11,936 nt of DNA from NCBI GenBank assembly GCA_964471665.1, contig CAYYHG010000089.1, positions 1-11,936 on the forward strand. The letters run 5' to 3'. Below the pieces are notes generated by a model. It had not been told where the DNA came from and ran no database searches. It worked only from the letters and a program-made list of their open reading frames with translations. Numbering within the stretch: the first letter of the stretch is position 1; every line of letters begins with the position of its first letter. Origin of the DNA: SW-9-67-25 sp964471665. Its GTDB lineage: Archaea > Halobacteriota > Halobacteria > Halobacteriales > Haloarculaceae. The position numbers and the translations under genes are program-made. Shown in pieces: positions 1 through 5,772 of this stretch.

Positions 1-526
1 GGCCGTCCTCGCGGGCGACGGTCTTGCTGGTGACAGGGACGAACAGGGCGTACTCGCCGGTCGCGCTGGTCCGGGTCGTGACGTCGAACTCGCGAAAGCG
101 CACGGTCGCGTCCTCGATCGGGTCGCCGTCGGCGTCCTCGACGTGTCCGCGGACGGTTGTCGCCGAGTCCGGGAACGCGTAGGCCCACGTGGGTGTGAGT
201 TCCACCACGACGGCCTCCGACCGGTCGTCGACCACGACAGTCGACGGGTCGGCGTCCGCGCTCGCCTCGCCCGACAGGTCGACCCGGCGACGCTCGTCGA
301 AGTAGCGCTCGCTGCCGTCGACGGTGAGCGTGACCGCCTCGACCGAGAGTTCGAGGAAGACGTGGTAGCCGCTCGGCGTCCGGACCGGTTCCGCGTCCAC
401 TTCCTCCAGCGAGACCGTGAGTTCTCCGGACGGTCGCGTGCCAGTGAACTCGTCCTCGAGTCGGACCCCGAACCCGACGCTGGTGCTCCGGTGTTCGAGC
501 GTTCGCGTCGACTGCCAGTCCCTCAC
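1..526 (-). CDS. Protein with carboxypeptidase-regulatory-like domain (3' end outside window)
   Basis: Partial gene; 175 codons are visible and the frame runs off the left edge. The N-terminal ~120 residues are beta-rich, acidic and unrecognised. Residues ~124-170 (TTVRGHVEDADGDPIEDATV ... TGEYALFVP) have the look of a carboxypeptidase-regulatory-like (CarboxypepD_reg / Ig-like) beta sandwich: G-x-V-x-D-x-x-G-x-P-I-x-x-A-x-V followed by a T-G-E-Y-x-L strand. No signal peptide or membrane segment is visible, so the cellular location and role are unknown. The start chosen is GTG at 526, which has a strong Shine-Dalgarno (GGAGGGG) 6 nt upstream. An in-frame ATG at 610 would add 28 residues, but that extension is Arg-rich and unlike the acidic remainder. 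Family-level call moderately sure; function not known. Confidence 0.7.
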   Translation of the reverse strand, partial: MRDWQSTRTLEHRSTSVGFGVRLEDEFTGTRPSGELTVSLEEVDAEPVRTPSGYHVFLELSVEAVTLTVDGSERYFDERRRVDLSGEASADADPSTVVVDDRSEAVVVELTPTWAYAFPDSATTVRGHVEDADGDPIEDATVRFREFDVTTRTSATGEYALFVPVTSKTVAREDG

Positions 527-591
527 GGCTCTCCCCTCCGCCGGGACGACCGGTCGGCCCGCGTCTCGCCGCGGTCGGGCTCGCGTGGCAT
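523..591 (-). other. Possible 22-codon leader ORF overlapping the next start
   Basis: An ATG at 591 opens a 22-codon frame (MPREPDRGETRADRSSRRRG, then EP) whose TGA stop (525-523) overlaps the GTG start of the downstream gene (526-524) in a GTGA arrangement. Codon choice in this frame (GAG, CCC, GAC, CGC, GGC, GCC) is more typical of haloarchaeal coding sequence than the overlapping frame that would extend the downstream gene to ATG 610. It could be a translated leader peptide coupling to the next gene, the remnant of a frameshifted N-terminus, or chance. Not confidently a gene. Confidence 0.2.
533..539 (-). promoter_or_regulatory. Shine-Dalgarno site for the GTG start at 526
   Basis: GGAGGGG on the minus strand, 6 nt before GTG 526-524. 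It is one of the best anti-16S matches in the window and is the main reason for preferring GTG 526 over ATG 610. Confidence 0.5.
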
Positions 592-695
592 GGTCTGTCG
601 TCCCACACATGCAGGGCGAGACGCAAAAACCTTCCTCAGACTCTCTCCTCTCTCCGAGGGGCCCTCTCGACGACGAACTGCGGTCTTACTGCCGT

Positions 696-702
696 GTATA
701 AC
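696..702 (-). promoter_or_regulatory. TATA-like box for the carboxypeptidase-reg-like gene
   Basis: GTTATAC on the minus strand, centred near 699, in an otherwise GC-rich gap between the stop at 833 and the gene starting at 526. A start site about 26 nt downstream (near 673) would leave a leader long enough to use the Shine-Dalgarno at 533-539. A second A/T-rich stretch, AATATC at 711-716, is an alternative. Prediction from sequence only. Confidence 0.3.
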
Positions 703-714
703 TACCTGGAGATA

Positions 715-733
715 TTCGACCCCAGGGGTCGAA
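715..733. promoter_or_regulatory. 19-bp perfect palindrome, candidate operator
   Basis: TTCGACCCCAGGGGTCGAA: two 9-bp arms around a single central A. It lies just upstream of the TATA-like box at 696-702 and about 100 nt past the stop codon at 833, all in minus-strand orientation. As DNA it resembles a dimer-binding operator or upstream activator site; as RNA it could fold with a 5-nt loop, but no T-tract follows, so a terminator is less likely. Confidence 0.4.
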
Positions 734-832
734 ATTACTCACGACCTTATCGCCGGCAGTACTCGCCTCGCTCGCGTCCGCGTATCGTCGACAACGACGA
801 GCGCTCCACAGTCTGAACGACAACAGTCCGTA

Positions 833-1075
833 TCAGCGCCGGCGCCGCGAGCGCGACCGGTCGCCGCGCTTGAACTCGTCAGGATCGGGAAAGACCAGCC
901 ACACCAGAAGAGCACCAAAGACCAGTCCAATAGCGGTGGCCCCGAGAGAGACCAGCGCGCCCACCTCCCCCTGGAGCGTGATGAGGCCGGCAGAGAGGCC
1001 CACAAGCAGGACGAATCCCGCCTTGATCTTGGCGGCGAACCGCTCGCGTTCCTCGTCGCTGATCCCGGAGACCAT
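833..1075 (-). CDS. Small two-helix membrane protein of unknown function
   Basis: 80 residues. A charged N-terminus (MVSGISDEERERFAAKIKAG) is followed by two hydrophobic segments at ~19-36 and ~39-62 joined by a short QGEV turn, then a C-terminal tail ending RGDRSRSRRRR. Helical hairpin membrane protein; the strongly basic tail suggests the termini face the cytoplasm. ATG 1075 is chosen because it overlaps the stop of the upstream gene (TGATG) and has GGAGGA 6 nt upstream (1087-1082), so translation is probably coupled. The frame is open further upstream, but that extension lies over the NTF2-like gene and is not protein-like. Last gene of the 2000-to-833 unit. Function not recognised. Confidence 0.8.
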   Translation of the reverse strand: MVSGISDEERERFAAKIKAGFVLLVGLSAGLITLQGEVGALVSLGATAIGLVFGALLVWLVFPDPDEFKRGDRSRSRRRR

Positions 1076-1449
1076 CAGCGGTCCTCCGCCGTGCTCACGT
1101 GCATAGCGACGAACCGCCATCCCTCCGCGCGCCGTTCGAGAGTGCCACTCCAGCGGGACTCGAACTCGTAGCGGACGCGCCGCTCGGTGTCCGTCCAGGC
1201 CATGAAGACCGCGTCGGTAAACCACCCCCAGCCATCACGCTCCCCCACGAGGAGATTCCGGCTCTCGATTTGCCAGCCGGTCGTGGCGGCGGTCTGGTCG
1301 CGCAGTCCCTCGGCGACGGTCTCACCGCCGCGGAGCGTCTCGGAGACGCCGAACTTCACCGTCGCCTCGTCGTCCGCGAAGAAGGGCGCGATCGGGTCGC
1401 CAGCCCGGAGCGCGTCGTAGTACGTCTCGACCGTCGCCTCGACGGTCAT
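1075..1449 (-). CDS. NTF2-like / SnoaL-like domain protein
   Basis: 124 residues, the usual size of a single-domain cone-shaped NTF2/SnoaL-fold protein. Visible hallmarks: N-terminal helix with VETYYDALRAGD (7-18), then IAPFFADDEATVKFG (20-34), an amphipathic middle, two Trp-rich strands (DGWGWFTDAVFMAW, 72-85), and the final strand pair RRAEGWRFVAMHVS (106-119), typical of the SnoaL-like superfamily. Members bind small hydrophobic ligands or act as isomerases, cyclases or hydrolases, so the substrate cannot be deduced. The ATG at 1449 overlaps the upstream stop by one base (TGATG), and its own stop overlaps the next ATG the same way, so the three genes are very probably one operon. Cytoplasmic; no signal peptide. 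Confidence 0.8.
   Translation of the reverse strand: MTVEATVETYYDALRAGDPIAPFFADDEATVKFGVSETLRGGETVAEGLRDQTAATTGWQIESRNLLVGERDGWGWFTDAVFMAWTDTERRVRYEFESRWSGTLERRAEGWRFVAMHVSTAEDR
1082..1087 (-). promoter_or_regulatory. Shine-Dalgarno inside the upstream gene
   Basis: GGAGGA on the minus strand, 6 nt before ATG 1075 and inside the last codons of the NTF2-like gene. It fixes the start of the small membrane protein and fits translational coupling across the TGATG overlap. Confidence 0.45.
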
Positions 1450-2000
1450 CAGTAGAATCCGCGCTCGACGTCTTCCTCGATGACGTCCTCGAATTCGGCG
1501 TCGAGCAGCTGTTCGGCCTCCTCGAACGTCTCGGTGAGGTCGTCCATGCGCTCGGGCCGGTCGCGGCGCTCGAACTCCATGGGGCCGTAGGCGGGGCTGT
1601 CGAGGGCGTCCATGATGTCCTCGAACAGCGCGTCGGGCGAGGTCGGTGCCTCGGCGTGTGTCTCGACGACTGTCTGGAGGTCTTTTACGTTCCGTTCGGC
1701 TTCCTGTTCGTCCGCTGGCGGTTGCTGGACACCGAAGTGGCCGGGCGCGTCGACCTCGCGGGGAAACAGCGGGTCGAGTTCGTCGTCGATGCGCCGGGCG
1801 ACCTGGGCGCCGACACCCTGCACTTCGAAGGGGTTTTTCGCGTAGGTCTTGAGCTGGAAGACTCCGACGCCGGGATGACCGACGTAGAGATCTTCCCCGA
1901 TGCCACCGGTCCGGTCGCCACCCACCGCCCGCCAGCCGTCCGGGTCGACGTCGCTCTCGACGACATCTCCCAGTATGTCCTGCCAGTCACGAACGCGCAT
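1449..2000 (-). CDS. Conserved haloarchaeal protein of unknown function
   Basis: 183 residues, acidic, no membrane segment. The N-terminal part MRVRDWQDILGDVV is followed by a mixed alpha/beta region with DLYVGHPGVGVFQLKTYAKN (38-57) and a QGVGAQVARRIDDEL helix (61-75). Residues 95-183 are mostly helical and acidic, ending in FEEAEQLLDAEFEDVIEEDV (159-178). I do not recognise a named family with certainty; the overall look is of a protein widespread in Halobacteria. ATG 2000 is chosen because a TATA-like TATTTT sits about 27 nt upstream (2030-2025), the leaderless arrangement; the frame is open to 2078, but that extension covers the promoter. First gene of a three-gene unit with the NTF2-like and small membrane proteins, joined by TGATG overlaps. 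Confidence 0.8.
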   Translation of the reverse strand: MRVRDWQDILGDVVESDVDPDGWRAVGGDRTGGIGEDLYVGHPGVGVFQLKTYAKNPFEVQGVGAQVARRIDDELDPLFPREVDAPGHFGVQQPPADEQEAERNVKDLQTVVETHAEAPTSPDALFEDIMDALDSPAYGPMEFERRDRPERMDDLTETFEEAEQLLDAEFEDVIEEDVERGFY

Positions 2001-2024
2001 GTGCAGACTCTGGGACCACAGTGG

Positions 2025-2030
2025 AAAATA
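2025..2030 (-). promoter_or_regulatory. TATA-like box of the 2000-to-833 operon
   Basis: TATTTT on the minus strand, centred 27 nt before ATG 2000, within the 52-nt gap after the MFS stop codon. Spacing fits transcription starting at or next to the ATG (leaderless mRNA). Predicted from position and composition. Confidence 0.55.
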
Positions 2031-2052
2031 CTTCCCGGTTCGCGCGATCAGG

Positions 2053-3357
2053 TCAGACGACCGACTCCTGGCGGCCACTGGCCTGTGGCCGCCGCCGGAC
2101 GTACAGGGTCAGTGCGCTGAGAAACGCCACCGCGACGGCGACTGTCGTGACGGCAAAGGCGACCCGGTAGCCGAATTCGGTGTACGCGACAGTTCCCCCG
2201 ACGACGTCGCCGGTCCGGTAGCGGTCGAGGACCAGGCCCATCGCGGGCGGGAGTACCGTGGCGCCGAAAAAGCCCGCGCCATTGACCGTCGCGGTCGCGA
2301 CGCCGCTGGCCTCGGGCGGGTACGACTCCTTGACGATCGACAGCGCGAGCATCGTGAACCCCAGCGAGAACCCCACGAGGAAGTACGTCACCGCGACGAG
2401 AAACAGGGGCGGTTTCCCGAACACCGGGACCACCGCGAGAGCGAGGACGAACACCCCGAGTCCGGCGACCATCGGGAGCACGCGCCTGCCGAGCCTGTCC
2501 GACACCCAGCCGACCGTCGGCGCTCCGAGGAGTATCCCGACAGACCCCAGCAGCGTGTAGTAGGACGCGGTCGTCACGTCCAGTCCGTAGAGGACAACGA
2601 GGTAGGGGACACCCCACAGACCGACGATCGTCAGGACGGTACCGTTGGCTGCAAAGAAGACCGTCGAGAGCAGCCACTGGTCTGTGTCACCGAGCAACCG
2701 CCGCAGGTAGCCGGCAGCGTCGGCGAGTGACACCGAGGGCTGTTCGGGCACGTCGTCGATCGGTTCCAGCCCCGCCTTCGCCGGTGACTGCCGTACCAGA
2801 ACCAGCACGGCAGTACCGGCGAGAAACCCCGCGAGCCCGAGGACGAACACCGTCGTCCGCCACCCGAACGACTCGATAGCGACCGCGAGTGGCGTCGTCG
2901 CGAAGATGGCGCCGAGCCCGGCGATTCCAGCGGTCAGTCCGGTCATCGTTCCGAACTCGTCGGTCCGGTACCAGTTCGCGGCGAACCGCAGGATAGACAC
3001 GAAGATGACGCTACTCCCGAGGCCGATACACGCCCGCGAGAGAAACGCCACGAGGTAGGCGTCGCTGACAGCGAACCCCATCGCACCGAGGCTGAGGACG
3101 AACGCCCCGGCCGACCCGACGTACCGTGGCCCGTAGCGGTCGGCGAGAATGCCCGTCGGGACCTGGGCGGCCGCGTAGATGACGAAGAAGGCGGCGTGCA
3201 GGGTCCCGAGTTGTGCGGCCGTGGCCCCGAACGCGACCGTCAACCGGTCGGAGAGCACGGCCGTCGACAGCCGGTGGATGTTGATCAGCAGGAAGACGAG
3301 CGCGAGCGACCCCCAGCCGAGCCATCGCCGTTTCGTGGGATCCGTCAGCGCAGTCAC
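2053..3357 (-). CDS. MFS transporter (12-helix)
   Basis: 434 residues, full length for the major facilitator superfamily, about 12 hydrophobic segments. The first helix carries LINIHRLSTAVLSD (24-37). The loop between helices 2 and 3 has the MFS motif GILADRYGPR (69-78), repeated in weaker form between helices 8 and 9 as GWVSDRLGRR (283-292). A polar central loop (~190-225) separates the halves. The region KESYPPEASGVATATVNGAG (343-362) resembles sugar-phosphate/organic-anion permease-like members, but the substrate cannot be read from sequence. Start: GTG 3357, with TTACTTT about 25 nt upstream fitting a leaderless transcript; an earlier GTG at 3411 would put that box inside the coding sequence. 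Transcribed separately from the downstream 2000-to-833 unit, which has its own TATA box. Confidence 0.88.
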   Translation of the reverse strand: MTALTDPTKRRWLGWGSLALVFLLINIHRLSTAVLSDRLTVAFGATAAQLGTLHAAFFVIYAAAQVPTGILADRYGPRYVGSAGAFVLSLGAMGFAVSDAYLVAFLSRACIGLGSSVIFVSILRFAANWYRTDEFGTMTGLTAGIAGLGAIFATTPLAVAIESFGWRTTVFVLGLAGFLAGTAVLVLVRQSPAKAGLEPIDDVPEQPSVSLADAAGYLRRLLGDTDQWLLSTVFFAANGTVLTIVGLWGVPYLVVLYGLDVTTASYYTLLGSVGILLGAPTVGWVSDRLGRRVLPMVAGLGVFVLALAVVPVFGKPPLFLVAVTYFLVGFSLGFTMLALSIVKESYPPEASGVATATVNGAGFFGATVLPPAMGLVLDRYRTGDVVGGTVAYTEFGYRVAFAVTTVAVAVAFLSALTLYVRRRPQASGRQESVV

Positions 3358-3378
3358 GTTCGTGGATGTCCGAGGGCG

Positions 3379-3385
3379 AAAGTAA
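3379..3385 (-). promoter_or_regulatory. TATA-like box of the MFS gene
   Basis: TTACTTT on the minus strand, centred 25 nt before GTG 3357, in the 96-nt gap between the MFS gene and the DUF5787-like gene. It supports GTG 3357 over GTG 3411. Confidence 0.45.
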
Positions 3386-3453
3386 GGATTGCGGGACGTG
3401 CCCGTCACCACACACGACTGGCGTTGCGAAACCGGCCGGCGCTCGTCCGAGGA

Positions 3454-4413
3454 CTAGTCCCAGTACCGGTCCAGCCCGGCCTGGCGGCGCTGTCGTCCCT
3501 CGGGATCCGGCTCCCAGGGCGTCCGACTGGCGCGCAGCCGCTCGGTATCGACCGACTGCGAGTCGGCCGGTTCGTGACCCCGGCAGGCCGGCCCGCAGTC
3601 AGTCGCTGGCCTGACCACCCGTTCTTTCCAGGGACAGTACGGCAGGCCATCACCATCGGGGGCGACGCGGGCACACGCCGGCAACGCGTAGGTCCGCCAG
3701 CCCTTGCCGTAGGCGCGCTCCGCGAGACGCCTGCGGACGCGAGCTTTCTCGTCGGGCGTTACGACCTCGATTTCGGTCCGGGCAGGCCCGCGGTCGTGTA
3801 TCTCGACGCCGTAGTCGTCGGTCGGGAGCGCGGTGGCCTCACGGACGACCGCCCGCTCGCCCGTGTCGGGGTCGAACTCCCAGACGCCGACCTGATCGGG
3901 AATCCGATTGAGGTGCGCGCCGGTGACGTGCGAGGCTGTCGCCAGCACCACCTCGTCGAGAACCGCGAGGCGGACGTCCCTCAGGAGCTGGGTTTCGAGC
4001 GCGCCGGGGCGGTCCAGATCCGGTTTGTTCTCGATTCCGACGACGCGGTCGAACCAGTCGTCGGGATACCGGACAGTCTGCCGGACGCAGGTGTGGCCTC
4101 CGCGGCGGTCCCGCTCGAAGAAGCCGACGTCGACGGCACGCTCGATCACTGCGCTGGCGCGTTCGGCCGGGACGTCGAAGGCCGCACCTGCACGGCGTGC
4201 CCGGCCCGGTCCCACGCCGCTCTCGATGGCCAGCGGCGGTACCGTCTCGTGGGTGATTCCGGTCCGCGCGTCGAACCCGGGGCCGGGTGCCACGAGCACC
4301 GTATCGATCACGCGCCGGCCCCGGACACTCGCCCCGAGCTGGCGACTCACGACCGCGTCCCGCTCTCGCTCCAGGTGGGCACACAGCGACAGTTCGAACC
4401 CGAACTCGCGCAC
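3454..4413 (-). CDS. DUF5787-like protein, possible PD-(D/E)XK nuclease fold
   Basis: 319 residues, soluble. The opening MREFGFELSLCAHLERE and the layout match what I recall of the haloarchaeal DUF5787 family, which has no assigned function. The middle looks like a restriction-endonuclease-type core: YPDDWFDRVVGIENKPD (116-132) contains an E-x-K (E128, K130) preceded by Asp residues (D118, D119, D122), followed by helix-strand DVRLAVLDEVVLATASHV (146-163) and a later VGVWEFD strand (175-181). The C-terminal part has four Cys (247, 260, 273, 277) that could bind Zn or an Fe-S cluster. The nuclease idea is inference from this pattern only. Start is GTG 4413 with a TATA-like box 26 nt upstream. 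The C-terminal ~40 residues are polar and rich in Arg and Glu. It is followed by the MFS gene on the same strand after 96 nt. Confidence 0.8.
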   Translation of the reverse strand: MREFGFELSLCAHLERERDAVVSRQLGASVRGRRVIDTVLVAPGPGFDARTGITHETVPPLAIESGVGPGRARRAGAAFDVPAERASAVIERAVDVGFFERDRRGGHTCVRQTVRYPDDWFDRVVGIENKPDLDRPGALETQLLRDVRLAVLDEVVLATASHVTGAHLNRIPDQVGVWEFDPDTGERAVVREATALPTDDYGVEIHDRGPARTEIEVVTPDEKARVRRRLAERAYGKGWRTYALPACARVAPDGDGLPYCPWKERVVRPATDCGPACRGHEPADSQSVDTERLRASRTPWEPDPEGRQRRQAGLDRYWD

Positions 4414-4434
4414 GGTCGAGCAACGGAGCGAACG

Positions 4435-4443
4435 ATCAAAAGA
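4435..4443 (-). promoter_or_regulatory. TATA-like box of the DUF5787-like gene
   Basis: TCTTTTGAT on the minus strand, centred about 26 nt before GTG 4413. Spacing implies a leaderless transcript and supports the GTG start. It lies in the 137-nt gap after the stop of the Bat-type regulator, in which no other gene is seen. Confidence 0.5.
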
Positions 4444-4550
4444 GCCGCGCCCGGTCGCGGGAGTTCCGTCCTACTGCCGGCGACAAGCCCGTGAGCAATG
4501 TTGACTCCCCAGGGAGGTCGAACAGCTGCACGCAGTTAGGGCCGACCGTA

Positions 4551-5198
4551 TCAGGGTGTCTCGTCGAGAGTCGCCTGGAGGAGCGCTTCCAGGCCGCGCC
4601 GGAGACGACCCCCGGCCGCAGTCTGTGAGATACCGAGGGTGTCTGCGAGATCCGAAAGCGTCGCCTCGCGCGGTTCGCTGAAGTAGCCCTCTTCCAGCGC
4701 TATCAGGAGTGTCTCCCGCTGGGTCTCTGTCAGGCCGTACAGTTCCTCGTTCGTGAGGGATATCCCCTGGTTGAGTTCGACGAGGTCCCAGGTGACGCCG
4801 CTGTCCCTGGCGTGCTCCCAGATGGTGGCCAGCGCGTCTCTGTCTGACACCTGGAGCGTGAACAGCCACCCGTTGTCGGTCGCTGTGGCCTCACGTGTGA
4901 GTCCACCCACCTCCGTGACTGTCGGCGAGATGAGAAGCGCTGCGTCCGAGTACGTGAGCCGGTAGAGGTGCTTGCCCTTGAATCCGGACAGCCGTTTGGC
5001 GTCGGCAACCGTGTGGTCGGCCGCAAGCGCCCGTTCGAACGAGTCACGGTCGTTGCCAACCAGGAAAAAATACGCGTCGTGTTCCGGGTCCGTCCGGGCG
5101 TCTGAGGCGACCTGGAGGGCGGGCTCGGCGAGCGCACGGACTGTGGGCGTAACTCTGAAATCTGCCGAAGCGACGTAGACGCGGGCGGTGAGTGGCAT
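4551..5198 (-). CDS. Bat-type helix-turn-helix transcriptional regulator
   Basis: 215 residues. The C-terminus carries the bacterio-opsin-activator (HTH_10) domain at ~155-207: LTETQRETLLIALEEGYFSE, then LSDLADTLGISQTAAGGRLR, the recognition-helix part. The N-terminal ~150 residues (MPLTARVYVASADFRVTPTV ...) form the mixed alpha/beta sensor-like region usual in this large haloarchaeal family, without PAS or GAF signatures that I can name. Such proteins are DNA-binding regulators; target and signal are unknown. ATG 5198 is chosen because the frame upstream (open to 5594) is not protein-like and overlaps a plus-strand gene. An AATAAATGTA box lies about 38 nt upstream, leaving a short leader. 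It is divergent from the small gene at 5382. Confidence 0.88.
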   Translation of the reverse strand: MPLTARVYVASADFRVTPTVRALAEPALQVASDARTDPEHDAYFFLVGNDRDSFERALAADHTVADAKRLSGFKGKHLYRLTYSDAALLISPTVTEVGGLTREATATDNGWLFTLQVSDRDALATIWEHARDSGVTWDLVELNQGISLTNEELYGLTETQRETLLIALEEGYFSEPREATLSDLADTLGISQTAAGGRLRRGLEALLQATLDETP

Positions 5199-5230
5199 CG
5201 TATCCCCGATGCGGGACGTTCTCGCTCCAG

Positions 5231-5241
5231 TACATTTATTG
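5231..5241 (-). promoter_or_regulatory. AT-rich promoter element of the Bat-type regulator
   Basis: CAATAAATGTA on the minus strand, the most A/T-rich patch of the 183-nt intergenic region 5199-5381. Transcription from it would start near 5210, about 11 nt before ATG 5198. The plus strand of the same patch (TTTATTG) could serve rightward transcription, but the next plus-strand start is over 100 nt away. Confidence 0.45.
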
Positions 5242-5381
5242 TTTGGCACGAGTTCGTCCGACGCGGACGAGCGCTCGCTGGGACCGCCCACGCGGCGACG
5301 CCGCGGATGACAGGCGAGCCACGAGAGCACAGTCGGGCGTGGACGACGCGAACAGAGACAGTCTGTGACAGCAACAGTTCG

Positions 5382-5669
5382 ATGTGTCACCCGTCCGTAG
5401 CCGTCGCTGTGCGAACGATCCAACTCGAGGTCCGCCGCGCAGACGGGTGGGAGACGGTCGTCTTCGAGGACGTCGAGCAGGTCCGCCTGGCCGGCGCGCC
5501 CGGCGAAGAGGGCCTGCAGTTCACGCTGCTGGGCGTCCGGTCGGGCGCCCCCAACCGGGTCGAGACGGGCGTGCTCGATATCGCCGACCGCCACGAGGGT
5601 CTGGTCGAGTCCGACGTTCCGACGCTGGATGGCCAGGCACTCCCGGTCGCGCTCCGGGACGGCGACTGA
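5382..5669 (+). CDS. Small conserved-type protein of unknown function
   Basis: 95 residues from ATG 5382, or 86 from an in-frame GTG at 5409. The GTG may be the real start because the protein-like, acidic sequence begins there (VRTIQLEVRRADGWETVVFE). The predicted fold is all-beta with short helices: alternating hydrophobic strands in IQLEVRRADGWETVVF and LQFTLLGVRSG, then VETGVLDIADRHEGLVESDV. No membrane segment, no known motif, no family recognised. Codon usage and acidity support it being real. No clear TATA box lies 25-30 nt before either start. It is followed by menA on the same strand after 103 nt; functional linkage is not shown. Confidence 0.65.
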   Translation: MCHPSVAVAVRTIQLEVRRADGWETVVFEDVEQVRLAGAPGEEGLQFTLLGVRSGAPNRVETGVLDIADRHEGLVESDVPTLDGQALPVALRDGD

Positions 5670-5740
5670 CCGAGAGCGTCGCCGCTGGGCGCACGCAGAC
5701 AGGGCGTTCAGTTTCTGCGCCGCCGACCCGCAGCCGCTAC

Positions 5741-5748
5741 GCCTATGA
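5741..5748 (+). promoter_or_regulatory. Weak TATA-like element upstream of menA
   Basis: CTATGAAT, centred about 28 nt before ATG 5773, is the only A/T-rich element in the 5670-5772 gap. Position fits a leaderless start for the menA-menC-menE transcript, but the match is poor. Confidence 0.25.
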
Positions 5749-5772
5749 ATCTCGCGCCCTGACTAGAGTGGT

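Noticed and set aside
143..1171. A 342-codon plus-strand open frame across the left edge
   Set aside because: It runs opposite three minus-strand coding regions with better composition and crosses the palindrome and promoter-like sequence; Arg-rich with no recognisable domain.
3196..4494. A 432-codon plus-strand open frame
   Set aside because: Antisense to the DUF5787-like gene, which has coherent motifs and an upstream TATA-like box; the plus frame has none.
5291..5305. Inverted repeat CGCGGCG-A-CGCCGCG
   Set aside because: Only G and C in the arms; short repeats of this kind are expected by chance at this GC content, and it is not next to a clear promoter element.
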